From: Gemmatimonadaceae bacterium
Lineage (GTDB): Bacteria > Gemmatimonadota > Gemmatimonadetes > Gemmatimonadales > Gemmatimonadaceae
Direction of reading: 5' to 3'
Assembly: GCA_013361335.1 (NCBI GenBank)
Contig: JABFYH010000118.1
Span: 1-34,014 of the forward strand
Length of the DNA: 34,014 nucleotides
Of the stretch, positions 18,595-25,581 are shown one piece after another. The position numbers and the translations under genes were made by a program. The notes under the pieces are model-generated. The model saw only the letters and a list, made by a program, of their open reading frames with translations, did no database searches and was not told where the DNA came from. Within the stretch, counting starts at the first letter, position 1. Every line of letters starts with the position of its first letter.

Positions 18595-18978
18595 CTGGCG
18601 CACGCTCGACGCCTTGGCCTCGGCGGCGACGCGAAACCACCCACGCACCGGGTACCCGTTGAGCCGGGCCGGCTCGAAGCGCGCCGTGCGCAGCCAGTCA
18701 GCGACAGGCTGGCGATTCGCATCGGCGCCGGGCCCGGTGATCTGCAGCGTGGACAGGTCGGCGCGTCCGGTGGTGTCGATCTGGACGAGGATGTCGAGGT
18801 TGACCGGCTGCTGCACGGTGGCGCCGACGAGCGCCGGACCGCCGGCCATGCCGCCGATGGGCGTGGGCGGCGTGAGCTCGTCGCTCTCCACGGTCGGGTT
18901 GATGCCCGGACGGACGGCGCAGGCGGACAGGAGCAGCGCGAGGGCGGCAAGGAGACCGCGGACGGGGCGGGAAGGCAT
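18589..18978 (-). CDS. Small lipoprotein with TonB C-terminal-like domain
   Basis: 129 aa. Lipoprotein signal with lipobox LSAC and lipidated C20, then a short linker and a TonB-C-like fold (about 50-122): VNLDILVQIDTTGRADLSTLQI followed by an ADWLRTARFEPARLNGYPV segment, which matches the pattern seen in TonB-family C-terminal domains. Unlike real TonB there is no membrane anchor helix and no Pro-rich spacer, so it cannot transduce energy in the usual way; it is more likely a periplasmic or outer-membrane-facing structural lipoprotein. Start ATG is preceded by GAGGTG at a suitable distance. Transcribed divergently from the TRIC-like gene. Function unknown. Confidence 0.8.
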   Translation of the reverse strand: MPSRPVRGLLAALALLLSACAVRPGINPTVESDELTPPTPIGGMAGGPALVGATVQQPVNLDILVQIDTTGRADLSTLQITGPGADANRQPVADWLRTARFEPARLNGYPVRGWFRVAAEAKASSVRQD

Positions 18979-19039
18979 CAGGGCACCTCGTTGGGGTGGA
19001 AGGTGAAGGGCTGGCAGCGCCAGAATCGGGCCCAGCCCA

Positions 19040-19045
19040 TACCTT
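19040..19045 (+). promoter_or_regulatory. Candidate -10 element (TACCTT) for a leaderless TRIC-like gene
   Basis: TACCTT ends 6 nt before the GTG start at 19052, with no Shine-Dalgarno sequence between. The same arrangement (TAGCTT) occurs before two other genes in the window. No clear -35 box is seen. Confidence 0.35.
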
Positions 19046-19051
19046 CCGGGC

Positions 19052-19729
19052 GTGTACCTCTACGTCCTCGATCTCGTTGGCGTCGCGGTGTTCGCCATCA
19101 GCGGCGCGCTCGCGGCCGGACGCCGGCGTCTCGATCTGATCGGAGTGCTGGTGCTGGCGGCCGTGACGGCGGTCGGCGGCGGCACGATCCGCGATGTCCT
19201 CCTCGACCGCCATCCCATCTTCTGGCTGGCCGACGCGCGCTATCTGCTCGTGATCATCGTGGCGGCGGTCGCGACGGTGCTCTACGTGCGCTGGGGGCGC
19301 GTCCCCTGGATCACGCTCGACGTGGCCGATGCGCTCGGGCTCGCGCTGTTCAGCGTCGCGGGGACGCAGGTGGCAGAGCGGGCGGGGATGCCGGCGGCGA
19401 GCTGCGTACTGCTGGGCGCCGTGACCGGCGCGGCAGGCGGCGCGATTCGCGACGTGCTCACGGCCCGGGTCCCCGCGGTGCTGCAGCACGGGAGCCTGTA
19501 CGCCGCGGCGGCGATCGCCGGCACGAGCCTCTACCTGATCCTGGCGCGTCTCGGCCTGGAGCACTCGGCGGCGTCGCTGGCCGGGATGGCGGTGGTCGCC
19601 GCGCTACGGCTCGCGGCCATCTGGTGGGGGCTGACGCTGCCGGTGTTCGAGGTGCGGACGGCGGAGCTGCCGGTTCCGCCGCCAGCGCAGAGCAATGCCG
19701 TCGAGGCACCGGACGACCTTCACTCCTAG
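19052..19729 (+). CDS. TRIC/UPF0126-family membrane channel (YicG-like)
   Basis: 225 aa, about seven transmembrane segments, built of two similar halves. Each half carries the family's glycine motif: VGGGTIRDVLL in the first and AGGAIRDVLTARVPAVL in the second. Prokaryotic TRIC-type proteins are trimeric cation (K+-conducting) channels; other family members are annotated as glycine transporters, so the substrate is not certain. The start is GTG 19052; there is no ribosome-binding site, but a TACCTT hexamer 6 nt upstream suggests a leaderless message. The C-terminal tail is short and Pro/Ala-rich. It stands alone, divergent from the lipoprotein gene. Confidence 0.9.
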   Translation: MYLYVLDLVGVAVFAISGALAAGRRRLDLIGVLVLAAVTAVGGGTIRDVLLDRHPIFWLADARYLLVIIVAAVATVLYVRWGRVPWITLDVADALGLALFSVAGTQVAERAGMPAASCVLLGAVTGAAGGAIRDVLTARVPAVLQHGSLYAAAAIAGTSLYLILARLGLEHSAASLAGMAVVAALRLAAIWWGLTLPVFEVRTAELPVPPPAQSNAVEAPDDLHS

Positions 19730-19788
19730 CCCGTCGGCCCGGTCATGAGGCGCGTCGTCTCGCCTGAATGCCGAGGGAACACTTCTTT

Positions 19789-19800
19789 ACGCAATTGCGT
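19789..19800. promoter_or_regulatory. Perfect 12-bp palindrome upstream of the DoxX gene
   Basis: ACGCAATTGCGT is a perfect palindrome in an otherwise GC-rich 204-base gap between the TRIC-like and DoxX genes. It is operator-like in form; the binding protein is unknown. Confidence 0.3.
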
Positions 19801-19879
19801 CCAGCGGTCGAGTAGTTGTTTCACCCGCCATGTCGATCCAGCGCCGACTCGTTCGACGTGATTGTGAGAGGCAGCCAGA

Positions 19880-19898
19880 CGCCCGAACGCCTCGGGCG
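19880..19898. promoter_or_regulatory. Hairpin in the DoxX leader region
   Basis: CGCCCGA-ACGCC-TCGGGCG: perfect 7-bp stem with a 5-nt loop, 35 nt before the DoxX start. It could be a leader structure or a weak terminator of an upstream transcript. Confidence 0.3.
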
Positions 19899-19933
19899 GA
19901 CCAGCCCCCGATACGCCACCGGAGATCCGACCC

Positions 19934-20353
19934 ATGTTGAGCTCGCGCACCCGCACCACCAACCGCCTGCTGTGGACCGCCCAGATCCTCACCGCCATCC
20001 TGTTCCTCTTCGCCGGCTCGATGAAGTTCATCATGCCCGTGGAGAAGATGCAGCAGGGCCCGATCGTCTTTCCGGTCGCCTTCCTCTACTTCATCGGCGT
20101 CTGCGAGTGCCTCGGTGGGCTCGGCCTGATTCTCCCCGGGCTGACCCGAGTCCGCACGGGGCTCACGCCCCTCGCCGCCGCCGGGCTGACGATCATCATG
20201 ATCGGCGCGACCGTGGTCAGCATCGTCGGGATGGGCGTGGCCGCGGGACTCTTCCCGGCGGTCGTCGGCGTCGTCACCGCCTGGATCGCGTACGGCCGCA
20301 CGCGCGTCGTCCCGCTCGCCGACGTCCCGCGCGGCGCACTGCGCGGCGCCTGA
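19934..20353 (+). CDS. DoxX-like family membrane protein
   Basis: 139 aa with four transmembrane helices, matching the DoxX-like family. The first helix is followed by the typical AGSMKF segment; the second contains FIGVCECLGGLGLILPGL, as in many DoxX proteins. The start is preceded by GGAG at about 9 nt. Family members are linked loosely to respiration and oxidative stress, but their biochemical activity is not settled. A YCII/DGPF protein follows after 34 bases, and together they probably form an operon. In many actinobacterial and proteobacterial genomes such pairs lie beside ECF-type sigma factor genes; no sigma gene is found in this window. Confidence 0.9.
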   Translation: MLSSRTRTTNRLLWTAQILTAILFLFAGSMKFIMPVEKMQQGPIVFPVAFLYFIGVCECLGGLGLILPGLTRVRTGLTPLAAAGLTIIMIGATVVSIVGMGVAAGLFPAVVGVVTAWIAYGRTRVVPLADVPRGALRGA

Positions 20354-20387
20354 GCTCTTTCACTCATCCGACCAAGAGGATCGACCA

Positions 20388-20762
20388 ATGAAATACATGA
20401 TGCTCATCAAGCACACGGAAGACTACCGCGGCAAGCCCATCCCGCAGGGGCTGATCGACGCGATGGACGGCTTCATCGGCGAGTACGCCAAGCAGGGCAA
20501 GTTCCTCGACGGCGCGGGCCTCAAGTCCAGCCACAAGGGCAAGCGCATCCAGCTCCACGGCGGCAGGCTGCGTGTCGTCGACGGGCCGTTCACCGAGACG
20601 AAGGAGCTGATCGGCGGCTACGCGATCGCCGACCTGGAGTCCGACGCCGAGGCGCTCGACATGGCGACGAAGTTCATGGAGCTGCACCGCACACACTGGC
20701 CGGAGTTCGAGGGGGAGTGCGAGCTGCGCCCGTTCGAGACCGGAGCGCCGGGCTCCGAGTAG
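20388..20762 (+). CDS. YCII-related (DGPF-domain) protein
   Basis: 124 aa, a single YCII/DGPF domain. The start MKYMMLIKHTED and the signature DGPFTETKELIGGY (residues 65-78) are diagnostic; the fold is a dimeric alpha/beta ferredoxin-like barrel. No enzymatic activity is established for most members. The start ATG has an AAGAGGA ribosome-binding sequence at suitable distance. It is the second gene after DoxX and ends shortly before a strong hairpin that separates it from the converging ligD gene. Confidence 0.92.
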   Translation: MKYMMLIKHTEDYRGKPIPQGLIDAMDGFIGEYAKQGKFLDGAGLKSSHKGKRIQLHGGRLRVVDGPFTETKELIGGYAIADLESDAEALDMATKFMELHRTHWPEFEGECELRPFETGAPGSE

Positions 20763-20810
20763 CGTCACGGCTGTCCTCTGCGCTGGCAAAGGAAAAGGCA
20801 ACGGCATTTG

Positions 20811-20862
20811 CCACAGAGCGCACAGAGAACTGCTTCACGGCAGTGCTCTGTGTCCTCTGTGG
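20811..20862. repeat. Long imperfect hairpin (CCACAGAG...CTCTGTGG), probable bidirectional terminator or dispersed repeat
   Basis: Outer arms of 17 nt (20811-20827 and 20846-20862) pair at 15 positions; after one mismatch an inner perfect 5-bp stem ACTGC/GCAGT (20829-20833, 20840-20844) closes on a 6-nt loop. The CCACAGAG-type arm resembles a short sequence I recognise as recurrent between genes in several environmental phyla. It sits between converging YCII and ligD genes, as expected of a two-way terminator. The adenine-rich, lower-GC flank differs from the surroundings. Confidence 0.6.
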
Positions 20863-20892
20863 TTCAAGCTCTTGTTCCTGGGAGTGTGCGCC

Positions 20893-23550
20893 TCAGGTCT
20901 GCAGCGCCACGGTAAGCCGCTGGAGCACCTCGTTCAGGTCGGGCCGCAGATCGAGCACCGGCAGCACGGGGTCCTCGCCGAGCGCCTCCATGCGCTCGAC
21001 CGCGTTGCGGATCGTGTAGGTCCGCGGATCCAGGGACTCGTTCACCTCGTCCCACCGCAGGGGCATCGACACGGTCGCGCCGGGGAGCGGCCGCACGCTG
21101 AACGGCGCGACGATCGTCTGGCCGTGGCGATTCTGGAGGTAGTCGAGGTACACCTTGTCGCCGCGGCGCGTGACCTGGCGAGTGATCGTGGCGATGTCGC
21201 CGAGCTCGCGCAGGACGACGCGCGCCAGCAGCTCGCCGAGCATGCGCGACTGGGCATACGTGCACTGCTTGCCGAGCGGGATCAGGATGTGCAGCCCCGT
21301 CTTGCCGGTGGTCTTCACGAAGTGCGGCATCGCCACGGCGTCGCACCAGCGGTGCAGCACCTGGGCGGTGCGGATGACGTCGGAGAAGGGCGCGTCCTTC
21401 GGGTCGAGATCCATCACGCACCAGTCGGGCTGCTCGAGCGCCCCGACTCGGCTCGCCCAGATGTGGAGCGGGATGGAGCCCATGTTGGCGACGTAGAGCA
21501 CCGACTCGACGTCGTCGCAGACGAAGTAGCGGATCTCGCGCTGGGTCTCCTCGCTCCAGATGCGCTCGACGCGCATCCACTCGGGGGCGAAGTCGGGGGC
21601 GTCCTTCTGATAGAACGACTTGCCGTGGATGCCGTCGGGGAAGCGAGTGAGCACGACGGGTCGGTTGCGCAGGTAGGGGAGCATCCAGCGCGCGACGGCG
21701 CGGTAGTACTCCACCATGTCGCCCTTCGTGAGACCGTCGGCAGGCCAGTAGACCTTCTTGAGGTTCGAGAAGGCGACGGCCCTGCTGTCATCCCGCGCGA
21801 CCGAGCGCAGCGAGGGAGGGTCGGGGTCCGCCTGCTCCGCGTCGTGGCCGGCCACGCTGTCGGGAGGGGAGATTCCGACACTCGCCTCGCTCGTGCGGGA
21901 TGACAGCGGCGGCGCGTCGTGACCGACCGGCTGTTGCCGCACGCAGTCGCGCGCCGACTTGTCCGGGCGCTGCCGCAGAAACGCGGCGTGGCGCAGCAAT
22001 CCATCCGGCGTCCACTCGCGAAAGCGCACCTCTACCACATGCAGCGGCTCGACCCAGGTCGTCGTCCTGATCTCCGGAATCGTCGCCGTCGCGTCGCCCT
22101 CCACGATCGGGCCCCCGCACGGTGGATCCGTGCGCACGATCGGGGCGAGCATCCGTGAGAGCTCGCCCAGCATCGCCTGGTCGAACCCCGTGCCCACGCG
22201 CCCGGCGTACACCAGCGCGCCGTCCACATAATCGGCGAGCTGCAGCGCGCCGAGGTGCGCGCGACTTCCCCCTGGGGCAGTGTAGCCGACGATCACGAAG
22301 TCCCCCGTCGCCTCCGCCTTGATCTTGAGCCAGTCCGTCGAGCGTCCGCGTCGATAGGGGCCGTCGGCGCGCTTCGCGATGATCCCCTCGAGCCCGATGG
22401 CCGCCACCTGCTCGAGAAAGGCCTCGCCCTGCCGCTCGATGTGATCGAGCAGCCGCACCGGCCCCAGCCTGGGCACCGCGTCGACGAGCAGCTGCTTGCG
22501 GGTCACCAGGGGCAGCCCGCGGAGATCGAAGTCGGCGACGGCGAGCAGGTCGAAGGCGTAGTAGGTCGCCGGCAGCTCCACCGATGCGCGACGGATGTCG
22601 AGCGGCGACTGGAGCCGCCCGCGCTGCTGGAGCCGAGAGAAGCTCGGACGGCCCTGCGCGTCGAGCACGACGACCTCGCCGTCGAGGATGCATTCGTCGA
22701 TCGGGAGCGCGGCGACGGCGCGGGCGATCTCAGGGAAGACCGCCGTGTAATCGTTGCCGTTCCGGGTGAGCAGGAGCGCCTCGCCGCGTGTCTTCGCGGC
22801 GACGAGGCGATATCCGTCGAGCTTGAGCTCGAACAACCAGCCGTCTCGCGTGAAGGCGTCGGTCGCCGGCTCGGCCAGCATCGGCTGAAGGGTGCGCACG
22901 TCGACGCGCGATCGCTCGGCGCCGGCGCGCTCCACCGCGGCGACGAGTCGGGTGCCGGGATGCAGCCCCGCCTTCACCTCCTCGACCGTGAGCCCGGAGA
23001 GCACCGATTCCTCGGGGAACTGGTCGCCGGGCTTGGCGACGTACGCGTCGCGCTCCTTGATGAGGAGCCAATCGCGCTCGCTTTTCTTGATCTTCACGAG
23101 CGTCCACTTGCCGTGGAGCTTGTAGCCCTTCAGCTCGAACAGAAGCTTCCCTTTCTCGAGGCCCTCGCGCCAATCCTCGAGTGGCACCCACTCGCCGCGG
23201 TCCCAGACGATGACGCCGCCCGCACCGTAGTTCCCGGCCGGGATGATCCCCTCGAAGTCGCCGTACTCGATCGGGTGGTCCTCCACCCTCACGGCGAGGC
23301 GCTTGTCGTCCATGTCGTACGACGGGCCTCTGGGCACCGCCCACGAGCGGAGCACGCCATCCATCTCGAGGCGGAGATCGAAGTGGAGCTGCCGCGCCGC
23401 GTGCTTGTGCACGACGAAGAGGCGGCCGAGCACCGGCGACACGACGCCGGCCGGCTCCGGCGAGCGGTCGGGGGAGCGCTTGGCGCGGTAGGCGCTCAGC
23501 GCATCGCCCTGGCCTACGGTCGAGTCTGGCGAGTCACTTCCGGAAGGCAT
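20893..23550 (-). CDS. ligD: Multifunctional NHEJ ATP-dependent DNA ligase D
   Basis: 885 aa with the ATG start; a TTG three codons earlier (23559) is possible. Domain order is phosphoesterase, ligase, polymerase, as in Pseudomonas LigD. The phosphoesterase (about 30-190) has H50, H56 and D58 in HKHAARQLHFDLRLE. The ligase (about 220-525) has the adenylated lysine K243 in ELKLDGYR, plus LDGEVVV and EGIIAKR. The primase-polymerase (about 590-885) has the metal-binding DLD (D714, D716). It processes and seals double-strand breaks held by Ku, which is encoded divergently. Unusually, the ligase-polymerase linker (about 548-589) is encoded by a palindromic repeat element (see repeat entry). A strong hairpin follows the gene. 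Confidence 0.95.
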   Translation of the reverse strand: MPSGSDSPDSTVGQGDALSAYRAKRSPDRSPEPAGVVSPVLGRLFVVHKHAARQLHFDLRLEMDGVLRSWAVPRGPSYDMDDKRLAVRVEDHPIEYGDFEGIIPAGNYGAGGVIVWDRGEWVPLEDWREGLEKGKLLFELKGYKLHGKWTLVKIKKSERDWLLIKERDAYVAKPGDQFPEESVLSGLTVEEVKAGLHPGTRLVAAVERAGAERSRVDVRTLQPMLAEPATDAFTRDGWLFELKLDGYRLVAAKTRGEALLLTRNGNDYTAVFPEIARAVAALPIDECILDGEVVVLDAQGRPSFSRLQQRGRLQSPLDIRRASVELPATYYAFDLLAVADFDLRGLPLVTRKQLLVDAVPRLGPVRLLDHIERQGEAFLEQVAAIGLEGIIAKRADGPYRRGRSTDWLKIKAEATGDFVIVGYTAPGGSRAHLGALQLADYVDGALVYAGRVGTGFDQAMLGELSRMLAPIVRTDPPCGGPIVEGDATATIPEIRTTTWVEPLHVVEVRFREWTPDGLLRHAAFLRQRPDKSARDCVRQQPVGHDAPPLSSRTSEASVGISPPDSVAGHDAEQADPDPPSLRSVARDDSRAVAFSNLKKVYWPADGLTKGDMVEYYRAVARWMLPYLRNRPVVLTRFPDGIHGKSFYQKDAPDFAPEWMRVERIWSEETQREIRYFVCDDVESVLYVANMGSIPLHIWASRVGALEQPDWCVMDLDPKDAPFSDVIRTAQVLHRWCDAVAMPHFVKTTGKTGLHILIPLGKQCTYAQSRMLGELLARVVLRELGDIATITRQVTRRGDKVYLDYLQNRHGQTIVAPFSVRPLPGATVSMPLRWDEVNESLDPRTYTIRNAVERMEALGEDPVLPVLDLRPDLNEVLQRLTVALQT
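21784..21907. repeat. 124-bp palindromic repeat element inserted in the ligD linker
   Basis: The ends are a perfect 13-bp inverted repeat: GCTGTCATCCCGC (21784-21796) and GCGGGATGACAGC (21895-21907). Both arms continue with similar sequence rich in GAGCG and AGCGAG, reminiscent of the dispersed TGTCATCC-GAGCG-AGCGAGG family of short repeats found in many bacterial phyla. A perfect 12-bp palindrome, GTGGCCGGCCAC (21844-21855), lies near the centre. The element is read through in frame by ligD and encodes about 42 linker residues rich in Ser, Asp and Pro. It looks like a non-autonomous, MITE- or REP-like insertion that has been tolerated or adopted as linker. Confidence 0.65.
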
Positions 23551-23562
23551 GCTCGTCAAGTC

Positions 23563-23602
23563 CGGTCAGACGGTCGTACGGTCAGATTGTTCACAAATCT
23601 GA
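23563..23602. promoter_or_regulatory. Tandem 8-bp repeats and dyad between ligD and ku
   Basis: Three adjacent 8-bp units, CGGTCAGA, CGGTCGTA and CGGTCAGA (23563-23586), run into a 21-nt dyad TCAGATT-N7-AATCTGA (23582-23602). They lie in the 145-base divergent gap from which both NHEJ genes are transcribed. The arrangement looks like an operator for a shared regulator; no clear -35/-10 pair is visible, though TAGCTT at 23646-23651 could be the ku -10 box. Confidence 0.4.
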
Positions 23603-23695
23603 TGTCGGACTCGGCCGACTGTGGAAAACTATCCTCTCGCGACGTAGCTTACGGGCGTTCACCCGCCGCGTCGCCTTCCCGAGCCGCTGCCGCCC

Positions 23696-24508
23696 ATGCC
23701 CGCTCGTTCGATCGCCTCCGCCACCATCTCCTTCGGGCTCGTCAACGTCCCGATCAATCTCTACTCGTCGTCCGAGTCCAAGTCGAGCGTGTCGTTCAAC
23801 ATGCTCCACAAGAAGTGCAACTCGCGCCTCAAGCAGCAGTACACCTGCCCGAAGGACAACGAGGTCGTCGAGCGCGCGGAGATGGTCAAGGGCTACGAGT
23901 TCGCCAAGGACCAGTACGTGGTCTTCACGCCGGAGGAGCTCAAGGCGCTCGAGGAGAAGGCGACGGCGATGATCGAGGTGGTGGAGTTCGTCCCCCTCGC
24001 CAAGGTCGACCGCGAGTACGTCGAAAAAGTCTACTACCTCGGCCCCGACAAGGGAGGGGACCGCGCCTACCGGCTGTTGTGCGCCGCCCTCGCCGAGACC
24101 GGCCGCGCCGCCCTGGGGCAGTATTCGGCGCGCGGGAATCAGTACCTCGTCCTTCTGCGGCCCCTGAACGGCGTGATCGTGATGGAGCAGCTGCACTACG
24201 CCGACGAGGTGCGCGCGACCACCGAGGTGCCGATCCCCGCCGGCGAGGTGAAGGCCGCGGAGCTGGCGCTCGCCAAGCAGCTCATCGAGCAGACGGCGAA
24301 CGACAGCTTCGAGCCCCAGAAGTACAAGGACACCGTCCGCGAGCGCGTGCTCGAGACGATCCAGCGCAAGGTCGAAGGCCAGGACATCACGACCTCGGAC
24401 GTCACGCCGGACGCGGGGAGCAAGGTCATCGACCTGATGGAGGCGCTCAAGGCGAGCCTCGTCAGCCACCCGGCAAAGGACAGCGTGCCCGGGCGCATGG
24501 TGTCATGA
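23696..24508 (+). CDS. ku: Ku homodimeric DNA end-binding protein
   Basis: 270 aa, a single bacterial Ku core. The opening SIASATISFGLVNVPINLYSS is diagnostic; VKGYEFAKDQYVVF and YYLGPDKGGDRAYRLL follow the family closely. Two cysteines (C41, C51) sit in the segment LHKKCNSRLKQQYTC. Ku threads onto broken double-strand ends and recruits LigD. The C-terminus is short (ending SVPGRMVS) and lacks the long Lys-rich tail seen in some actinobacterial Ku proteins. Divergent from ligD and translationally coupled (ATGA) to the DUF72 gene downstream. No strong ribosome-binding site precedes the start. Confidence 0.96.
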   Translation: MPARSIASATISFGLVNVPINLYSSSESKSSVSFNMLHKKCNSRLKQQYTCPKDNEVVERAEMVKGYEFAKDQYVVFTPEELKALEEKATAMIEVVEFVPLAKVDREYVEKVYYLGPDKGGDRAYRLLCAALAETGRAALGQYSARGNQYLVLLRPLNGVIVMEQLHYADEVRATTEVPIPAGEVKAAELALAKQLIEQTANDSFEPQKYKDTVRERVLETIQRKVEGQDITTSDVTPDAGSKVIDLMEALKASLVSHPAKDSVPGRMVS

Positions 24509-25215
24509 CCCTGCGCGCAGGCACCAGCGGCTACGCGTTCAAGGAGTGGAAGGGGGCGTTCTATCCGCCGGAGCTGCCGGACGCGGAGTGGCTGGGCTAC
24601 TACGCGACGCGGTTTCCGACGGTGGAGATCAACAACACCTTCTACCGGATGCCGAAGGAGTCGGTGCTGCGCGAGTGGTCCGCGAGGGTTCCCGATGGCT
24701 TCACCTTCTCGATCAAGGCCAGCCAGCGCATCACCCACCATGCGCGCCTGAAGGCGGAGTGCGCGGACGCGGTGGATTTCCTGCTCCGCAACACCGCCGT
24801 GCTGGGGTCGAGCCTCGGCCCGATTCTTTTCCAGCTCCCGCCGAACCTCAAGCAGGACCTGGATCGGCTGAAGGGATTCCTGGGACTGCTCCCGGACGGC
24901 CGCCGCTATGCGATCGAGTTCCGGCACGAGAGCTGGTTCGACGACGCGGTGTTCGCCACGCTGCGCGATCGCGACGTCGCGTTCTGCGTGGCCGAGCAGG
25001 ATGACTTCAAGTGCCCGGTTCAGTCTACGGCCTCCTGGGGCTACCTGCGCCTCCATCGGCTCGATTACGACGCCGGCGCGCTCGGCGAGTGGGCGAAGTG
25101 CATCGCCACCCAGCCGTGGTCCGACAGCTACATCTACTTCAAGCACGACGAAGGGGTCGGCTCGGGGCCGCCAGCGGTAGACGCCTTCGTCAAGGCCTGC
25201 GGGGAGCCAGCGTAG
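24505..25215 (+). CDS. DUF72 (YecE-like) protein
   Basis: 236 aa, DUF72 TIM-barrel-like fold. Family features are the opening LRAGTSGYAFKEWKGAFYP, the segment FPTVEINNTFYRMP, the FSIKASQRITH segment, LGPILFQLPPN, IEFRHESW, and a final YIYFKHDEG. Several conserved acidic and aromatic residues are in place, so a catalytic role is plausible, but no reaction is established for the family. The start ATG overlaps the ku stop (ATGA), placing it in the NHEJ unit and suggesting a role tied to end repair (inference). A 366-base region with repeats follows. Confidence 0.93.
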   Translation: MTLRAGTSGYAFKEWKGAFYPPELPDAEWLGYYATRFPTVEINNTFYRMPKESVLREWSARVPDGFTFSIKASQRITHHARLKAECADAVDFLLRNTAVLGSSLGPILFQLPPNLKQDLDRLKGFLGLLPDGRRYAIEFRHESWFDDAVFATLRDRDVAFCVAEQDDFKCPVQSTASWGYLRLHRLDYDAGALGEWAKCIATQPWSDSYIYFKHDEGVGSGPPAVDAFVKACGEPA

Positions 25216-25581
25216 CGCGCGTTCGGGGGCGGTGTGGGTTACGGGCGGTCGTGCTGGTGAGGCGTACGCGGAACGCCGTACGGCGGCGTGCGGCGTACGG
25301 CGCGACGTGCGGCGTCGCGGCGGAAGGGGTACGGCATGAGGATTCGGAACTGGTATCGGTTGAGTGAGGGCGGTTGACGGCGGTCCCGCCTCTATCTGCT
25401 TCTCACGCGGTCAGACCACCAGCACCTATTCCGACAGGAACGCCTGCACCGCCTCGGGCCGCAGTTCCCAAACCAGCACCCACCACCGAATCCCCCGCCG
25501 TACGCCTCACCCCGCCCGCCGCACCGACGCGCCGTACGCCTCACCTCGCGCGATCGCCCATCCACCCATCTACTCGACCGC
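25216..25581. repeat. 366-base intergenic region with 13-bp inverted and 16-bp direct repeats
   Basis: No credible gene is found here. GGTGAGGCGTACG at 25256-25268 is perfectly inverted at 25499-25511 and again at 25533-25545. The two right-hand copies are part of a 16-bp direct repeat, CGCCGTACGCCTCACC (25496-25511, 25530-25545), spaced by 34 bases. The left half is crowded with further CGTACGG-type motifs. The layout, about 290 bases bounded by inverted repeats, resembles a small non-autonomous mobile element or a structured intergenic repeat. There is no transposase gene or clear target duplication. Confidence 0.45.

Noticed and set aside
21784-21907. A CRISPR-like or transposase-bearing element in ligD
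   Set aside because: There is only one palindromic unit, with no spacer array and no coding capacity for a transposase; a short repeat element explains it better.
22255-24504. A long upstream extension of the DUF72 frame, covering ligD in antisense and ku out of frame
   Set aside because: Only the part from 24505 resembles DUF72; the rest lacks any family pattern and would overlap two well-supported NHEJ genes.
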